Positions 24,560 to 32,604 of a stretch of 64,000 nt of DNA are shown piece by piece. This stretch comes from Mycobacterium sp. DL99 (GTDB lineage: Bacteria > Actinomycetota > Actinomycetes > Mycobacteriales > Mycobacteriaceae). Below the pieces are notes generated by a model. That model ran no database searches. It saw nothing but the letters and a program-made list of their open reading frames with translations, and was not told where the DNA came from. How positions within the stretch are numbered: position 1 is the stretch's first letter; every line of letters starts with the position of its first letter. Location of the stretch: positions 3,545,906 to 3,609,905 of the forward strand of contig NZ_SJOM01000007.1 of NCBI RefSeq assembly GCF_004762045.1. The letters run 5' to 3'. The translations under genes were made by a program, and so were the position numbers.

Positions 24560-26076
24560 CCCTTCTGCATGAGTTGATCTCGGCGGCGGCCGCCGGTGCG
24601 CCTCAGCGCCGGGCCGTGGTGACCGATGACGGCACCACCGCGACATTCGCCGAGTTCGATCGCCAGATCCGTGGTGTCGCAGGCTGGGTGGCCGCCCGGA
24701 CCGCCCCGGGTGACCGGGTCGCCGTGGTCGCCGACAACAGCGCGGCCTACGCGCAGCTGTACTACGCCGTACCGCGCAGTGGACGCGTACTGACGCTGAT
24801 CAACCAGCGTCTCAGCCCGGCCGAGCAAGCCGCGCAGTTGGTCACCGCCGCTCCCTCCCTGTTGCTCGGCGACGAGCGTTATCTGTCGGCCCTGGCCGGC
24901 AACGGAGCTCCCGTCGAGCACGCAATCGCGTTCGAAGGCGAGCGGTGGCGGACCGCCCCCGCTGCCGATCTCCCCTGCCCTGAGGTCACGAACCCCGACG
25001 ATCCGGCCTGGCTGTTGTTCACCAGCGGATCCACGGGTGTTCCGAAAGCTGTTGTGCACAGCCATCGTTCGATCCTCACAGCGGTATGGGGGTCGGTCGA
25101 GGGCCGCTCCGTGCAGCCCGGCGGGGTGTATCTGCTGCCGTTCCCGATGTGTCACATCGCCGGATACAACATGCTGGTCCAGCATGCGGTCGCCGCCACC
25201 GTCGTGCTGTGCGCACAGTTCCGCCCGGAGGGTTTCGCACAGCTCGTCCGCTCACACGGGGTGACCTCGTGCTCGCTGGCGCCGACGATGCTGCACTCGC
25301 TGCTCGGCCATCTGAGCCGCACCGGGACCGAGTTGCCGAGCCTCCGGGCGATCGCCTACGGATCGGCCGCGATGCCGCTGGATTTGCTTCGCCGGGCGAT
25401 CGAGATGCTCGGGGTGGACTTCCACCAGGGTTACGGGATGACAGAAACCGGTGGGAACATCACGTTTCTCGGTCCCGACGACCATCGGGCCGGAGCCGCG
25501 GGGCGACCCGAGTTGCTCACGAGCGCCGGCTATCCGCACCGGGACGTCGAGATCGGGATCGCCGGCCCCACCGGTGGGCTGCTGCCGTCCGGGCAGGTCG
25601 GCGAGATCGTGGTGCGCGGCGCGCAGGTGACCCCCGGATACTGGCCCGGCGGTGTGACTACCGAGAACGGTTGGCTGCACACCGGCGACATGGGCCGCAT
25701 CGATACCGACGGCAGACTGTTCGTGGTCGACCGGCTCAAGGACATCATCGTCACCGGCGGCGAGAACGTGTCGTCGCGGGAAGTCGAGGATGTGTTGTCG
25801 GGCCACCCCGCGGTAGACCAGGTGGCCGTGGTCGCCGTCCCCGACGACTACTGGGGCGAGGCGGTGTGCGCGGTCATCGTCCTGGTGCAGGGACACCGAC
25901 CTACTGCCGACGAGCTCGTCGACCACGTCCGGACAGAGATCGCGGGTTTCAAACGACCGCGGGTGGTGCTGTTCACCGACGCGCTACCGCTGACCGGCAA
26001 CGGGAAGGTCGCCAAGGACCAGGTTCGCACCTTCGCTCGCGCTGCCGTGGACCGGCGCGGCGCCCAGGACGCGTAA
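24556..26076 (+). CDS. AMP-dependent acyl-CoA synthetase/ligase (FadD)
   Basis: 506 residues, ANL superfamily. Motif A3 is FTSGSTGVPKA, A5 GYGMTE, A7/A8 TGDMGRIDTDGRLFVVDRLKDIIVTGGENV, and the C-terminal catalytic Lys is in TGNGKVAKD. Substrate carboxylates of this branch range from fatty acids to aromatic acids. It is translationally coupled to the upstream TetR and shares control with the P450/SDR operon, so it may activate the acid formed by that pathway. It is a different subfamily from the FadD at 19674. Confidence 0.92.
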   Translation: MTLLHELISAAAAGAPQRRAVVTDDGTTATFAEFDRQIRGVAGWVAARTAPGDRVAVVADNSAAYAQLYYAVPRSGRVLTLINQRLSPAEQAAQLVTAAPSLLLGDERYLSALAGNGAPVEHAIAFEGERWRTAPAADLPCPEVTNPDDPAWLLFTSGSTGVPKAVVHSHRSILTAVWGSVEGRSVQPGGVYLLPFPMCHIAGYNMLVQHAVAATVVLCAQFRPEGFAQLVRSHGVTSCSLAPTMLHSLLGHLSRTGTELPSLRAIAYGSAAMPLDLLRRAIEMLGVDFHQGYGMTETGGNITFLGPDDHRAGAAGRPELLTSAGYPHRDVEIGIAGPTGGLLPSGQVGEIVVRGAQVTPGYWPGGVTTENGWLHTGDMGRIDTDGRLFVVDRLKDIIVTGGENVSSREVEDVLSGHPAVDQVAVVAVPDDYWGEAVCAVIVLVQGHRPTADELVDHVRTEIAGFKRPRVVLFTDALPLTGNGKVAKDQVRTFARAAVDRRGAQDA

Positions 26077-26205
26077 CAGATCGGGCCGCTGCCCAACCTC
26101 TGGCGCCCTGTCACTCGGGACGGTCGTGGCCTACCCCTCGAACGGCCCCGACACAGCGGACAATACGCCCGGTACGCGTGTTATCCAGGTTTTCCGAGAA
26201 ATGCC

Positions 26206-26229
26206 CCGTCAAATTTAATGACCCGTCAA
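26206..26229. promoter_or_regulatory. Direct repeat CCGTCAA x2 upstream of the DyP cassette
   Basis: Two CCGTCAA copies (26206-26212 and 26223-26229) lie 17 bases apart in an AT-richer patch (AAATTTAAT between them), about 75 bases before the cassette's first gene. Position suggests promoter or activator binding. Short and unproven. Confidence 0.25.
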
Positions 26230-26302
26230 CATATTCGCCGTTGGCGGGCCCCCAGCAGTGCTAGCGTTCCGCGTTATCTGAGATCGCATAGGGGGTCCCA
26301 AA

Positions 26303-26863
26303 TTGACTGCCACAAATCCTGACTGGACCAAACCGGCTGCGATGGCCATCCCGCCGGAGGGGTACTTCGAACTCGAGGAGGGCCGCTACGGGCCCACCTA
26401 CCCGAGAACTCCTGCCTGCCACGGCTTTTCCATCATCGCGAAGGTAAAAGAAGGCCGTGAAGAGGTGGTGCGCGCATACGGCAAGCAGATCGAGGAGGCG
26501 ATCGCAGCCAGCCCGGACGTGCTGGCGCCGCTGCGGCTGCATTATTTGCGTTGGGTACTTTTCGACGTCGGCTCGGGACTGCATTTCCAATATCAGGGCA
26601 TCTTCGACACCGACTTCGACAAGTACACCGAGGATGCGGTGCAATTGTTCAGCGCCACCGGCATCACCACCGTGTTCACCAATCTGGAGGGGTTCCCCGA
26701 GGACTGGAAGGAAAACCCCCAGGCATTCATCGAGTTCGTCCGGGCCCACCAGGTCCCGAGCTTCCTGGAGTACGGCGAGTACCCGTACGTGACTGCCGAC
26801 GAGATCAAGAAAGCACTGCGGCTCAAGGCCGCCTTCTCCACCATGCTCGATCAGATGCAGTAG
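26303..26863 (+). CDS. Unrecognised protein, first gene of a DyP-peroxidase cassette
   Basis: 186 residues if translation starts at TTG 26303, which has GGGGG eight to ten bases upstream; ATG 26342 is the next option. No signal peptide. The pattern is alpha+beta: FSIIAKVKEGREEVVRAYGKQIEEAIAA, LRLHYLRWVLFDVGSGLHFQYQGIFDTDFDKYTEDAVQLF. This resembles a ferredoxin-like beta-alpha-beta unit, as in antibiotic-biosynthesis-monooxygenase or EthD-type dimers. I cannot assign a family. It ends 6 bases before the DyP peroxidase, so they are surely cotranscribed; a heme or substrate-handling partner role is inferred. Confidence 0.82.
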   Translation: MTATNPDWTKPAAMAIPPEGYFELEEGRYGPTYPRTPACHGFSIIAKVKEGREEVVRAYGKQIEEAIAASPDVLAPLRLHYLRWVLFDVGSGLHFQYQGIFDTDFDKYTEDAVQLFSATGITTVFTNLEGFPEDWKENPQAFIEFVRAHQVPSFLEYGEYPYVTADEIKKALRLKAAFSTMLDQMQ

Positions 26864-26869
26864 CCGGCC

Positions 26870-28201
26870 GTGCTCGAGTTCGACGAGATCCAGCACATCC
26901 TGCTGACCCGTACCCCGGCCATCACCGGGCGCTACGAGTTCCTGACCTTCGACACCCCGGAGGGCGGCCGGGCCTGGCTCACCGAGCTGCTGGACAAGGT
27001 GCAGTCTGCGTCAGACGCGATGTCCACCATGGACGAATCCGACCGGTGGGTGACGCTGGCGTTCACCTGGACCGGACTGCGGGCACTCGGTGTCGGTGAG
27101 GAGTCGTTGGCCACGTTCCCGGATGCGTTCCGGCAAGGCATGGCGCAGCGTGCCACGATCCTTGGCGATACCGGCGAGGCGGCACCCGAACACTGGTTGG
27201 GCGGTCTGGCCGGGGAGGATCTGCATGCGATCGCGATCCTGTTCTCCCGTACCGACGAGCAGTTCCACCGCTCCATCGAGGAGCACGACAAACTCCTGGA
27301 CCGAACCGCCGGGGTGCGGAGCCTGTCCTATCTGGACCTGAACGCAACCCCGCCGTTCAACTACGCCCACGACCACTTCGGGTTCCGTGACCGGTTGTCC
27401 CAGCCGGTCATGAAGGGTACCGGGGAGGAGCCGACGCCGGGTTCAGGTGACCCGCTGGAGCCCGGTGAGTTCATCCTCGGCTATCCCGATGAGGATGGAT
27501 CTATCCCCAATCTGCCGGAACCGGAAGTGCTTTCACGCAACGGCAGTTACATGGCCTACCGCCGGCTCGAGGAGCACGTCGGGTTGTTTCGGGACTACCT
27601 TCGCGAGCGGTCGGATTCGCCGGAGGCCGAGGAGCTGCTGGCCGCGAAGTTCATGGGCCGGTGGCGCAGCGGCGCTCCCCTGGTGCTGGCACCCGAGCAC
27701 GACGATCCCGAGCTGGGCGCAGATCCCATGCGCAACAACGATTTCAACTACAAGGAGATGGACCCCTTCGGCTACGCCTGCCCGCTGGGGTCGCATGCGC
27801 GCCGGCTCAACCCACGTGACACCGCGCACTACATGAACCGGCGCCGGATGATCCGGCGCGGCGCCACGTACGGTCCGGCCCTACCCGACGGTGCACCCGA
27901 TGACGGAGCGGATCGCGGCATCGCCGCGTTCATCATCTGCGCCGACCTGGTGCGCCAGTTCGAATTCGCGCAGAACGTCTGGATCAACGACAAGACGTTC
28001 CACGAACTGGGCAACGAGCACGACCCGATCTGCGGCACCCAGGACGGAACCCTGGACTTCACCATCCCCAAGCGGCCGATACGTAAGGTGCACAAAGGAA
28101 TTCCGGCGTTCACCACACTCCGGGGTGGCGCCTACTTCTTCCTGCCGGGCATGTCGGCACTACGGTTTCTGGCCACCGGCGGTGCGGAGGCAGCCTCATG
28201 A
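26870..28201 (+). CDS. DyP-type heme peroxidase
   Basis: 443 residues, in the long fungal-like size class. The distal Asp is in GFRDRLSQP (Asp174), the proximal heme His in CPLGSHARRLNP (His309), and the distal Arg in MIRRGATYG (Arg330). These positions almost match those of fungal DyP. The canonical GXXDG motif is altered to GFRDR, so the second Gly is lost. The N-terminal half has the ferredoxin-like DyP fold, and the C-terminus has AYFFLPG. No Tat or Sec signal is seen, so it is cytoplasmic or carried by a partner. GTG start 6 bases after the upstream gene. Uses H2O2 to oxidise dyes, phenolics or porphyrins; true substrate unknown. Confidence 0.92.
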   Translation: MLEFDEIQHILLTRTPAITGRYEFLTFDTPEGGRAWLTELLDKVQSASDAMSTMDESDRWVTLAFTWTGLRALGVGEESLATFPDAFRQGMAQRATILGDTGEAAPEHWLGGLAGEDLHAIAILFSRTDEQFHRSIEEHDKLLDRTAGVRSLSYLDLNATPPFNYAHDHFGFRDRLSQPVMKGTGEEPTPGSGDPLEPGEFILGYPDEDGSIPNLPEPEVLSRNGSYMAYRRLEEHVGLFRDYLRERSDSPEAEELLAAKFMGRWRSGAPLVLAPEHDDPELGADPMRNNDFNYKEMDPFGYACPLGSHARRLNPRDTAHYMNRRRMIRRGATYGPALPDGAPDDGADRGIAAFIICADLVRQFEFAQNVWINDKTFHELGNEHDPICGTQDGTLDFTIPKRPIRKVHKGIPAFTTLRGGAYFFLPGMSALRFLATGGAEAAS

Positions 28202-29202
28202 CCGGTGCCCGCACCTACAACCAGACGCACGTTCCGCGCCGGCACGACGGACGCCGCCGGATCAGCATCTACTGGACCTGGAGCTACCCGTGGGAAGCCC
28301 AGCGCGATCCGGCGGCCATGGAGAACCGGTTCTCCACCATGACCGAGGTCCGCAATGTGCTGTGGCCGTCATATGAGACGCCCGAATACGATGCGGCCGC
28401 CTTCCTGCAGGGCATCGCCGGCACGCTGGAGTTGTTCCACCGTTCGACGCTGGCTTTCCAGGAGTTGGCCGGTGACGTCACCGGGCATCCGGTGGCGGTG
28501 TTCCAGCGAATCGATCAGGCCGGATACCGCCTTCCGATCGATGAGCGGGTGCTCGACGATTGCGACACCCTGATGGTGTTCGGCCTCGACCACATCCTGT
28601 CCGAACAAGAGGCCGCCCCGGCCGAGGTCGACGCGATCCGCCGCTGGCTGCAGCGTGAGGGCACCTGCCTGCTGCTGGCGCCGCATCACGATGTCGGCGA
28701 CACCGACGACTACGCCCGGCGCCAGGTGGAGTACCTGCATCACGGCGATCCGCTGGTACCGCGGCAACAGCGCTTCGGGCAGTACACCCGCTCGTTGATG
28801 GCGGCGCTGGACGTCCCGGTGCACAACGTCTGGGGATTGCGCCCGGCAGTCGTGGAAGGCACCACCGAGATCGCGCCGTTGACGGCACTTCGCGATCTGG
28901 ACTCCCCCGGACTGCTTGCCGATGTCACCACCTTCAACTTTCACCCGCACCTGCCGCACTACGAACTGACCGCGCCGGAAGGCGATGCGCTGCGGGTGCT
29001 GGGGCGCCAACTGGTCGACCCCAACCGGCCGCATCCGTTCACCGAGGCGGGCAACTCCGAGTTCAACGCACTGATCTGGATGCCGCCGGCGGCCGGCCGG
29101 GCCGGTGACATCGTGCTGGTCGATTCCACCAATTTCACGACGTTGTTCGGCGGCACCGACAGCCTCAGGCATTTCTGGAACAACCTGGCGACCATGCCGT
29201 GA
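28198..29202 (+). CDS. Unrecognised protein, third gene of the DyP cassette
   Basis: 334 residues; ATG overlaps the DyP stop (ATGA). No signal peptide or membrane helix. The N-terminal half has long helices and aromatic residues (IYWTWSYPWEAQRDP). The middle reads DTLMVFGLDHILSEQEAAPAEVDAIRRWLQREGTCLLLAPHHDVG, which looks like the alternating strand-helix order of a class-I glutamine-amidotransferase-like or ThuA-like Rossmann fold. There is no catalytic Cys. Several His occur (APHHD, NFHPHLPHY), which might bind metal or heme. No family is recognised. Coupling to the peroxidase implies a shared process. Confidence 0.82.
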   Translation: MTGARTYNQTHVPRRHDGRRRISIYWTWSYPWEAQRDPAAMENRFSTMTEVRNVLWPSYETPEYDAAAFLQGIAGTLELFHRSTLAFQELAGDVTGHPVAVFQRIDQAGYRLPIDERVLDDCDTLMVFGLDHILSEQEAAPAEVDAIRRWLQREGTCLLLAPHHDVGDTDDYARRQVEYLHHGDPLVPRQQRFGQYTRSLMAALDVPVHNVWGLRPAVVEGTTEIAPLTALRDLDSPGLLADVTTFNFHPHLPHYELTAPEGDALRVLGRQLVDPNRPHPFTEAGNSEFNALIWMPPAAGRAGDIVLVDSTNFTTLFGGTDSLRHFWNNLATMP

Positions 29203-29221
29203 TTCGGGCGGCGGCTCCCCG

Positions 29222-30268
29222 CTAGGGCATCGCGCCGAGGAACCACAGACCCGCAGGCGCGGGCGCCGGCGCAGGTGCGGGCAGCGGCACTGCCGCGGGG
29301 CCGGGCGCCGGGTCGGTCGCGAGGTGCGCCTCGACCGCCGGTGGCCCGACGATCGGCCCGGTGACCGTCGCCGGAATGTGCTGCACCGGAACCGCGCTCA
29401 CTGGAACGGCAATCGGGGCCGGCTGCTGGAGCGGCCTCGGGTCGACCGGCATCTGCGCGACGACCGGCACTGCCCCATGCGCCACCGGAATCGCTTGAGG
29501 CGCAGTAATTTCCGCCGCAGCGACAGGCTGGACGGCCATCGCGGGCTGGGCGGCTTCCGCCGACAGCGTCGACACCAACGGTTCGGCCGGTTCGGTGATC
29601 GGTGCCCGGGCGGCCCGCTCAGCCGCTGACTGCTCGTCGGGCAGCGCCACCGATCGTGCTGCCTCGCGCGGCGTGGTCACAGTGATGAGCTGCGGTTCTG
29701 CGGCCGCAGAAATGTCAGCATCGTCGGTGGCCGCGACCGGGACCGGTTCGACGTACTGCGATCCCACCGTGAGCAGGCCCGTGGCAACCGCCGCTGCCGT
29801 GGCGGCCAGGGCGCGCGCGGCAGCGTACCTGCGGGGCGCCGGAGGCCGGACCGCGACCGGCCTGGGCGCCCTGACAACCGCGTTTGTCGCGACGGCCAGT
29901 GCTGCGGACCGCGCGGCCCGCAGCTGCGTGTCCGTCCCCGGGTCGTCTGCGTCGGTGGTGTCGGACGAATCGGGGACGAGCCGCACATCGTGGAATCCCG
30001 CGGCGGCAAGCAGGTCGAGGAGTTGGGCCAGGTGATCGTCGGAGACCGGGCCGACGGCCGAGACACCGATCGCGGCCACGTCCTGGCCGCTGGAGGCGGC
30101 GATCGCCTGGGCACTGCGGGCAGCGGCGGCGGCCCGGGCGGTCAGCTGGTCGGCGGAGTCGACATCGAACGCATCGTCATCGAGCGGGGTCGCGTCCGCG
30201 CAGCGGCCGTCGACGAGTGCCCAGGCGATGCCGTGCGAAGTCACCGACAGCCCCAGCACTGTCTTCAC
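29222..30268 (-). CDS. Mycobacterial membrane protein with ASKHA-like N-terminal segment (DUF7159-like)
   Basis: 348 residues from GTG 30268 (MKTVLGLSVTSHGIAWALVDG). The first ~130 residues follow an actin/hexokinase-like beginning: VLGLSVTSHGIAWALVDG, then IGVSAVGPV and VRLVPDSS. A predicted transmembrane segment lies about residues 150-175 (AAARALAATAAAVATGLLTVG). The rest (about 180-348) is a low-complexity Ala/Pro/Val-rich tail. Proteins with this GLSxT start are frequent in mycobacteria and of unknown function. A longer frame upstream lacks a ribosome site. Ends near the convergent DyP cassette. Confidence 0.75.
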   Translation of the reverse strand: MKTVLGLSVTSHGIAWALVDGRCADATPLDDDAFDVDSADQLTARAAAAARSAQAIAASSGQDVAAIGVSAVGPVSDDHLAQLLDLLAAAGFHDVRLVPDSSDTTDADDPGTDTQLRAARSAALAVATNAVVRAPRPVAVRPPAPRRYAAARALAATAAAVATGLLTVGSQYVEPVPVAATDDADISAAAEPQLITVTTPREAARSVALPDEQSAAERAARAPITEPAEPLVSTLSAEAAQPAMAVQPVAAAEITAPQAIPVAHGAVPVVAQMPVDPRPLQQPAPIAVPVSAVPVQHIPATVTGPIVGPPAVEAHLATDPAPGPAAVPLPAPAPAPAPAGLWFLGAMP

Positions 30269-30391
30269 CCTGAGACCCCGATTCCCCTCGTGCGGCTGAC
30301 ACCCGACCGCGACGAGCGTAAGTCGCCCCACCCGTATCGGCATCTCGTAGGAGGGATCGGTAACCGCTTGGGCACCGAGAATTCATCTGGG

Positions 30392-30892
30392 TCAGGTCGC
30401 GGGCTCTCCGGCCACGCCGGCGATCAGCAGCCGGTGTGCTGCCGGGTCGCCGTTGAGCAGGCGGCTCGACCGCCGGGTGATCTGCCAGTGCCCTTCTCTG
30501 CGGGCCAGTTCGAAGTGATTGGCCGTTGCCCGCCACACCACATATTCACCGGACCCCTCGGGGTTCTCGCGGTGGACGAGCACCAGCGACTCACACACGG
30601 CCACCGCGGTGTCGGCGTCGACGGTGACCACGGCGGGGCCGAGAAAGTGACTGCAGCCGGTAGCCACCAGGGCGCGGTGGGATTCCGAGCTGACCATCGC
30701 GTGGACGTCTGCCCGGCTGGCCATCGCCCAGCCTTCGACCTCATAGCGACCGTCGGTCGCCCATAGCGCAGCGGTCCCGTCGGCGTCGGCGGCGTCCACG
30801 TGCGGGCCGTATGACGCGATCAACCGGGCGATGTCGCGTTCGTCCTCGAGGCGGCGCAGTCGCGCCTCGAGCGCAGCCACCTCGGATGTCAT
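30392..30892 (-). CDS. SnoaL/NTF2-like protein
   Basis: 166 residues. An N-terminal helix (ALEARLRRLEDERDIARLIASYGPHVDAADADGTAALWATDGRYEVEG) is the classic start of SnoaL-like polyketide-cyclase/dehydratase proteins, followed by the curved sheet (VVWRATANHFELARREGHWQI). ATG overlaps the stop of the SDR gene upstream (ATGA), so the two are coupled. Known relatives include scytalone dehydratase and ketosteroid isomerase; an Asp and His in the cone (DA.D, SHFLG) could be catalytic, but the substrate is unknown. Confidence 0.85.
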   Translation of the reverse strand: MTSEVAALEARLRRLEDERDIARLIASYGPHVDAADADGTAALWATDGRYEVEGWAMASRADVHAMVSSESHRALVATGCSHFLGPAVVTVDADTAVAVCESLVLVHRENPEGSGEYVVWRATANHFELARREGHWQITRRSSRLLNGDPAAHRLLIAGVAGEPAT

Positions 30893-31689
30893 TGCGGCGC
30901 CCGCTGATTGATCAGGTTGCGGATGGCGGCATCGGACTTGAGCACCACCTGAGCCCGGTCCGGCGCACTGTTCATCTCGGCGCGTTTGGCGTTGCCGCCT
31001 GCCACGTGAACCGGCCCCGCACCGAGGTGGTCCAGCCCTTCGGCGGCGACCTCGGCCGGATCGTTGATCCGCATTCCGGGTGCCTCGAAGTTGAGACCGG
31101 CGCGCTCCATCGCCGGGGTGCGGGTCACGCCGAGCACCAGCTCCAGCACGTCGACGTTGTACTCGCGCAACTCCAGCCACAGGCTCTCGGCGAACAGCCG
31201 GCCGTACGCCTTCACCCCGCCGTAGACGGTGTGCCGCATCGACCCCGCGTAGCCCGCCAGTGAACCCACCAGCAGGATGCCGCCCCGGCCTCGCGCGGCC
31301 ATCGGCCGGCCGAAGTGCTGGACCAGCTCCATCATCCTGGTGATGTTGAGGTCGACGACCTTCTGGAAATCGGCCAGCGGCGCGTCCAGGAAACGTTCGC
31401 TGCAGGTGTTGGCGCCGGCGTTGTAGATCAGCAAGCCGACCTCCAGGTCGGCGGTCGCATCGGCGATCTCGGAGACCGACGCATCGTCCACCAGATCCAC
31501 CGCCATCGTGCGCACCTGCACGCCCAGATCCCGGCAGCGCTGCGCGGTGGCTTCCAAGGGGCCTGGCTTACGCGCCAGAAGCACCAGGTTGAACCCGTCT
31601 TCGGCGAGCATACGAGCGAACTCTGCGCCGACCCCCTCGGAGCCGCCGGCGATAACAGCCCACGGGCCGTATTTGGGAAGGTCGGTCAT
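30889..31689 (-). CDS. SDR-family oxidoreductase
   Basis: 266 residues. Dinucleotide motif GGSEGVGAE, LIYNAG, catalytic Ser in LVGSLAG, Tyr and Lys in TVYGGVKAYG. The spacing is that of a classical NADPH-dependent SDR. ATG 31689 (MTDLPKYGPWAVIAGG); the open frame continues over 200 codons upstream, but that crosses the divergent SDR gene and is a shadow. Coupled to the SnoaL-like protein downstream. Divergent from another SDR, which itself is coupled to an MFS transporter, so the four may form one locus. Confidence 0.88.
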   Translation of the reverse strand: MTDLPKYGPWAVIAGGSEGVGAEFARMLAEDGFNLVLLARKPGPLEATAQRCRDLGVQVRTMAVDLVDDASVSEIADATADLEVGLLIYNAGANTCSERFLDAPLADFQKVVDLNITRMMELVQHFGRPMAARGRGGILLVGSLAGYAGSMRHTVYGGVKAYGRLFAESLWLELREYNVDVLELVLGVTRTPAMERAGLNFEAPGMRINDPAEVAAEGLDHLGAGPVHVAGGNAKRAEMNSAPDRAQVVLKSDAAIRNLINQRAPQ

Positions 31690-31749
31690 GCCTCGGATGC
31701 TATCTTTGGCCGCCGAACTGCCCCACGGTCGGGCGGCAAGGAGGCGATC

Positions 31750-32604
31750 ATCGGCACATACGCGGTTACCGGGTCCGCATCCGGCATGGGATTGCAGGCC
31801 GCCGAACGGCTGCGAGACCTCGGGCACACCGTGATCGGCGTGGACCTCAAGTCCGGTGAGGTGGTGGCCGATCTGTCCACCCCGCAGGGGCGCCGGGCAG
31901 CGGCCGATGGCGTGCTGGCGGCGTGCGACGGGGTGCTCGACGGGGCGGTGCTGGCCGCCGGGCTGGGCCCCGGACCCGGCGCTGACCGGAACCGGTTGAT
32001 CGCCGAGGTCAACTTCCTCGGCGTGGTGGAGTTGCTGGATGCCGTGCGTCCCGCGCTGGCCGCCGCTGACCGAGCCAAAGTCGTTGTGATTTCGAGTAAT
32101 TCGACGACAACCGTCCCGATCGTTCCACGCCGGACGATTCGGGCGCTGTTGGCGCGTGACACCGACAAGGCGGTGCGCTCGTTGCGACTGTTGGGTCGCA
32201 ACGGGTCGGCCCTCATGTACGCGGCCTCGAAGATCGCCGTGAGCCGCTGGCTGCGGACCACTGCGGTCAGCACAGGGTGGGCCGGTGCCGGGATCCGGCT
32301 CAACGCGCTGGCTCCGGGGGCGATCCTGACCCCGCTGCTCGAGGCCCAACTTGCGGATCCGCGCGAAGGTGCCGCCGTGCGGCGGTTCCCGGTGCCGGTC
32401 GGCGGCTACGGCGACGCCGGCCACCTAGCCGACTGGATCTGCTTCATGCTGTCGGACTCGGCCGATTTCCTCTGCGGCAGTGTGGTGTTCGTGGACGGAG
32501 GCTCCGACGCGTTCTTCCGCCCTCGGGACTGGCCGACGTCCGTGCCGGCGCGCGGTCTGCCGCAGTACCTGTGGCGGTTCGCCCGCGGCGTAAGACATGA
32601 GTGA
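31750..32604 (+). CDS. SDR-family oxidoreductase, apparently without a canonical start codon
   Basis: About 284 residues. The dinucleotide motif TYAVTGSASGMG sits at the extreme N-terminus, with NFLG, Ser in VVISSNST, Tyr/Lys in MYAASKIA, and the DGG C-terminus of hydroxysteroid-dehydrogenase-like SDRs (GSVVFVDGGSDAFF). No ATG, GTG or TTG exists in frame between the last upstream stop-context and the Rossmann motif; ATG 31786 would delete the motif. AAGGAGG at 31738-31744 is 5 bases from ATC 31750 (2 bases from ATC 31747), so an ATC start is proposed. It overlaps the MFS gene by 8 bases. Confidence 0.8.
   Translation: MGTYAVTGSASGMGLQAAERLRDLGHTVIGVDLKSGEVVADLSTPQGRRAAADGVLAACDGVLDGAVLAAGLGPGPGADRNRLIAEVNFLGVVELLDAVRPALAAADRAKVVVISSNSTTTVPIVPRRTIRALLARDTDKAVRSLRLLGRNGSALMYAASKIAVSRWLRTTAVSTGWAGAGIRLNALAPGAILTPLLEAQLADPREGAAVRRFPVPVGGYGDAGHLADWICFMLSDSADFLCGSVVFVDGGSDAFFRPRDWPTSVPARGLPQYLWRFARGVRHE

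Noticed and set aside
30893..32424. Upstream extension of the minus-strand SDR to 511 codons
   Set aside because: The extension is antisense to the plus-strand SDR; ATG 31689 begins right before the Rossmann motif.
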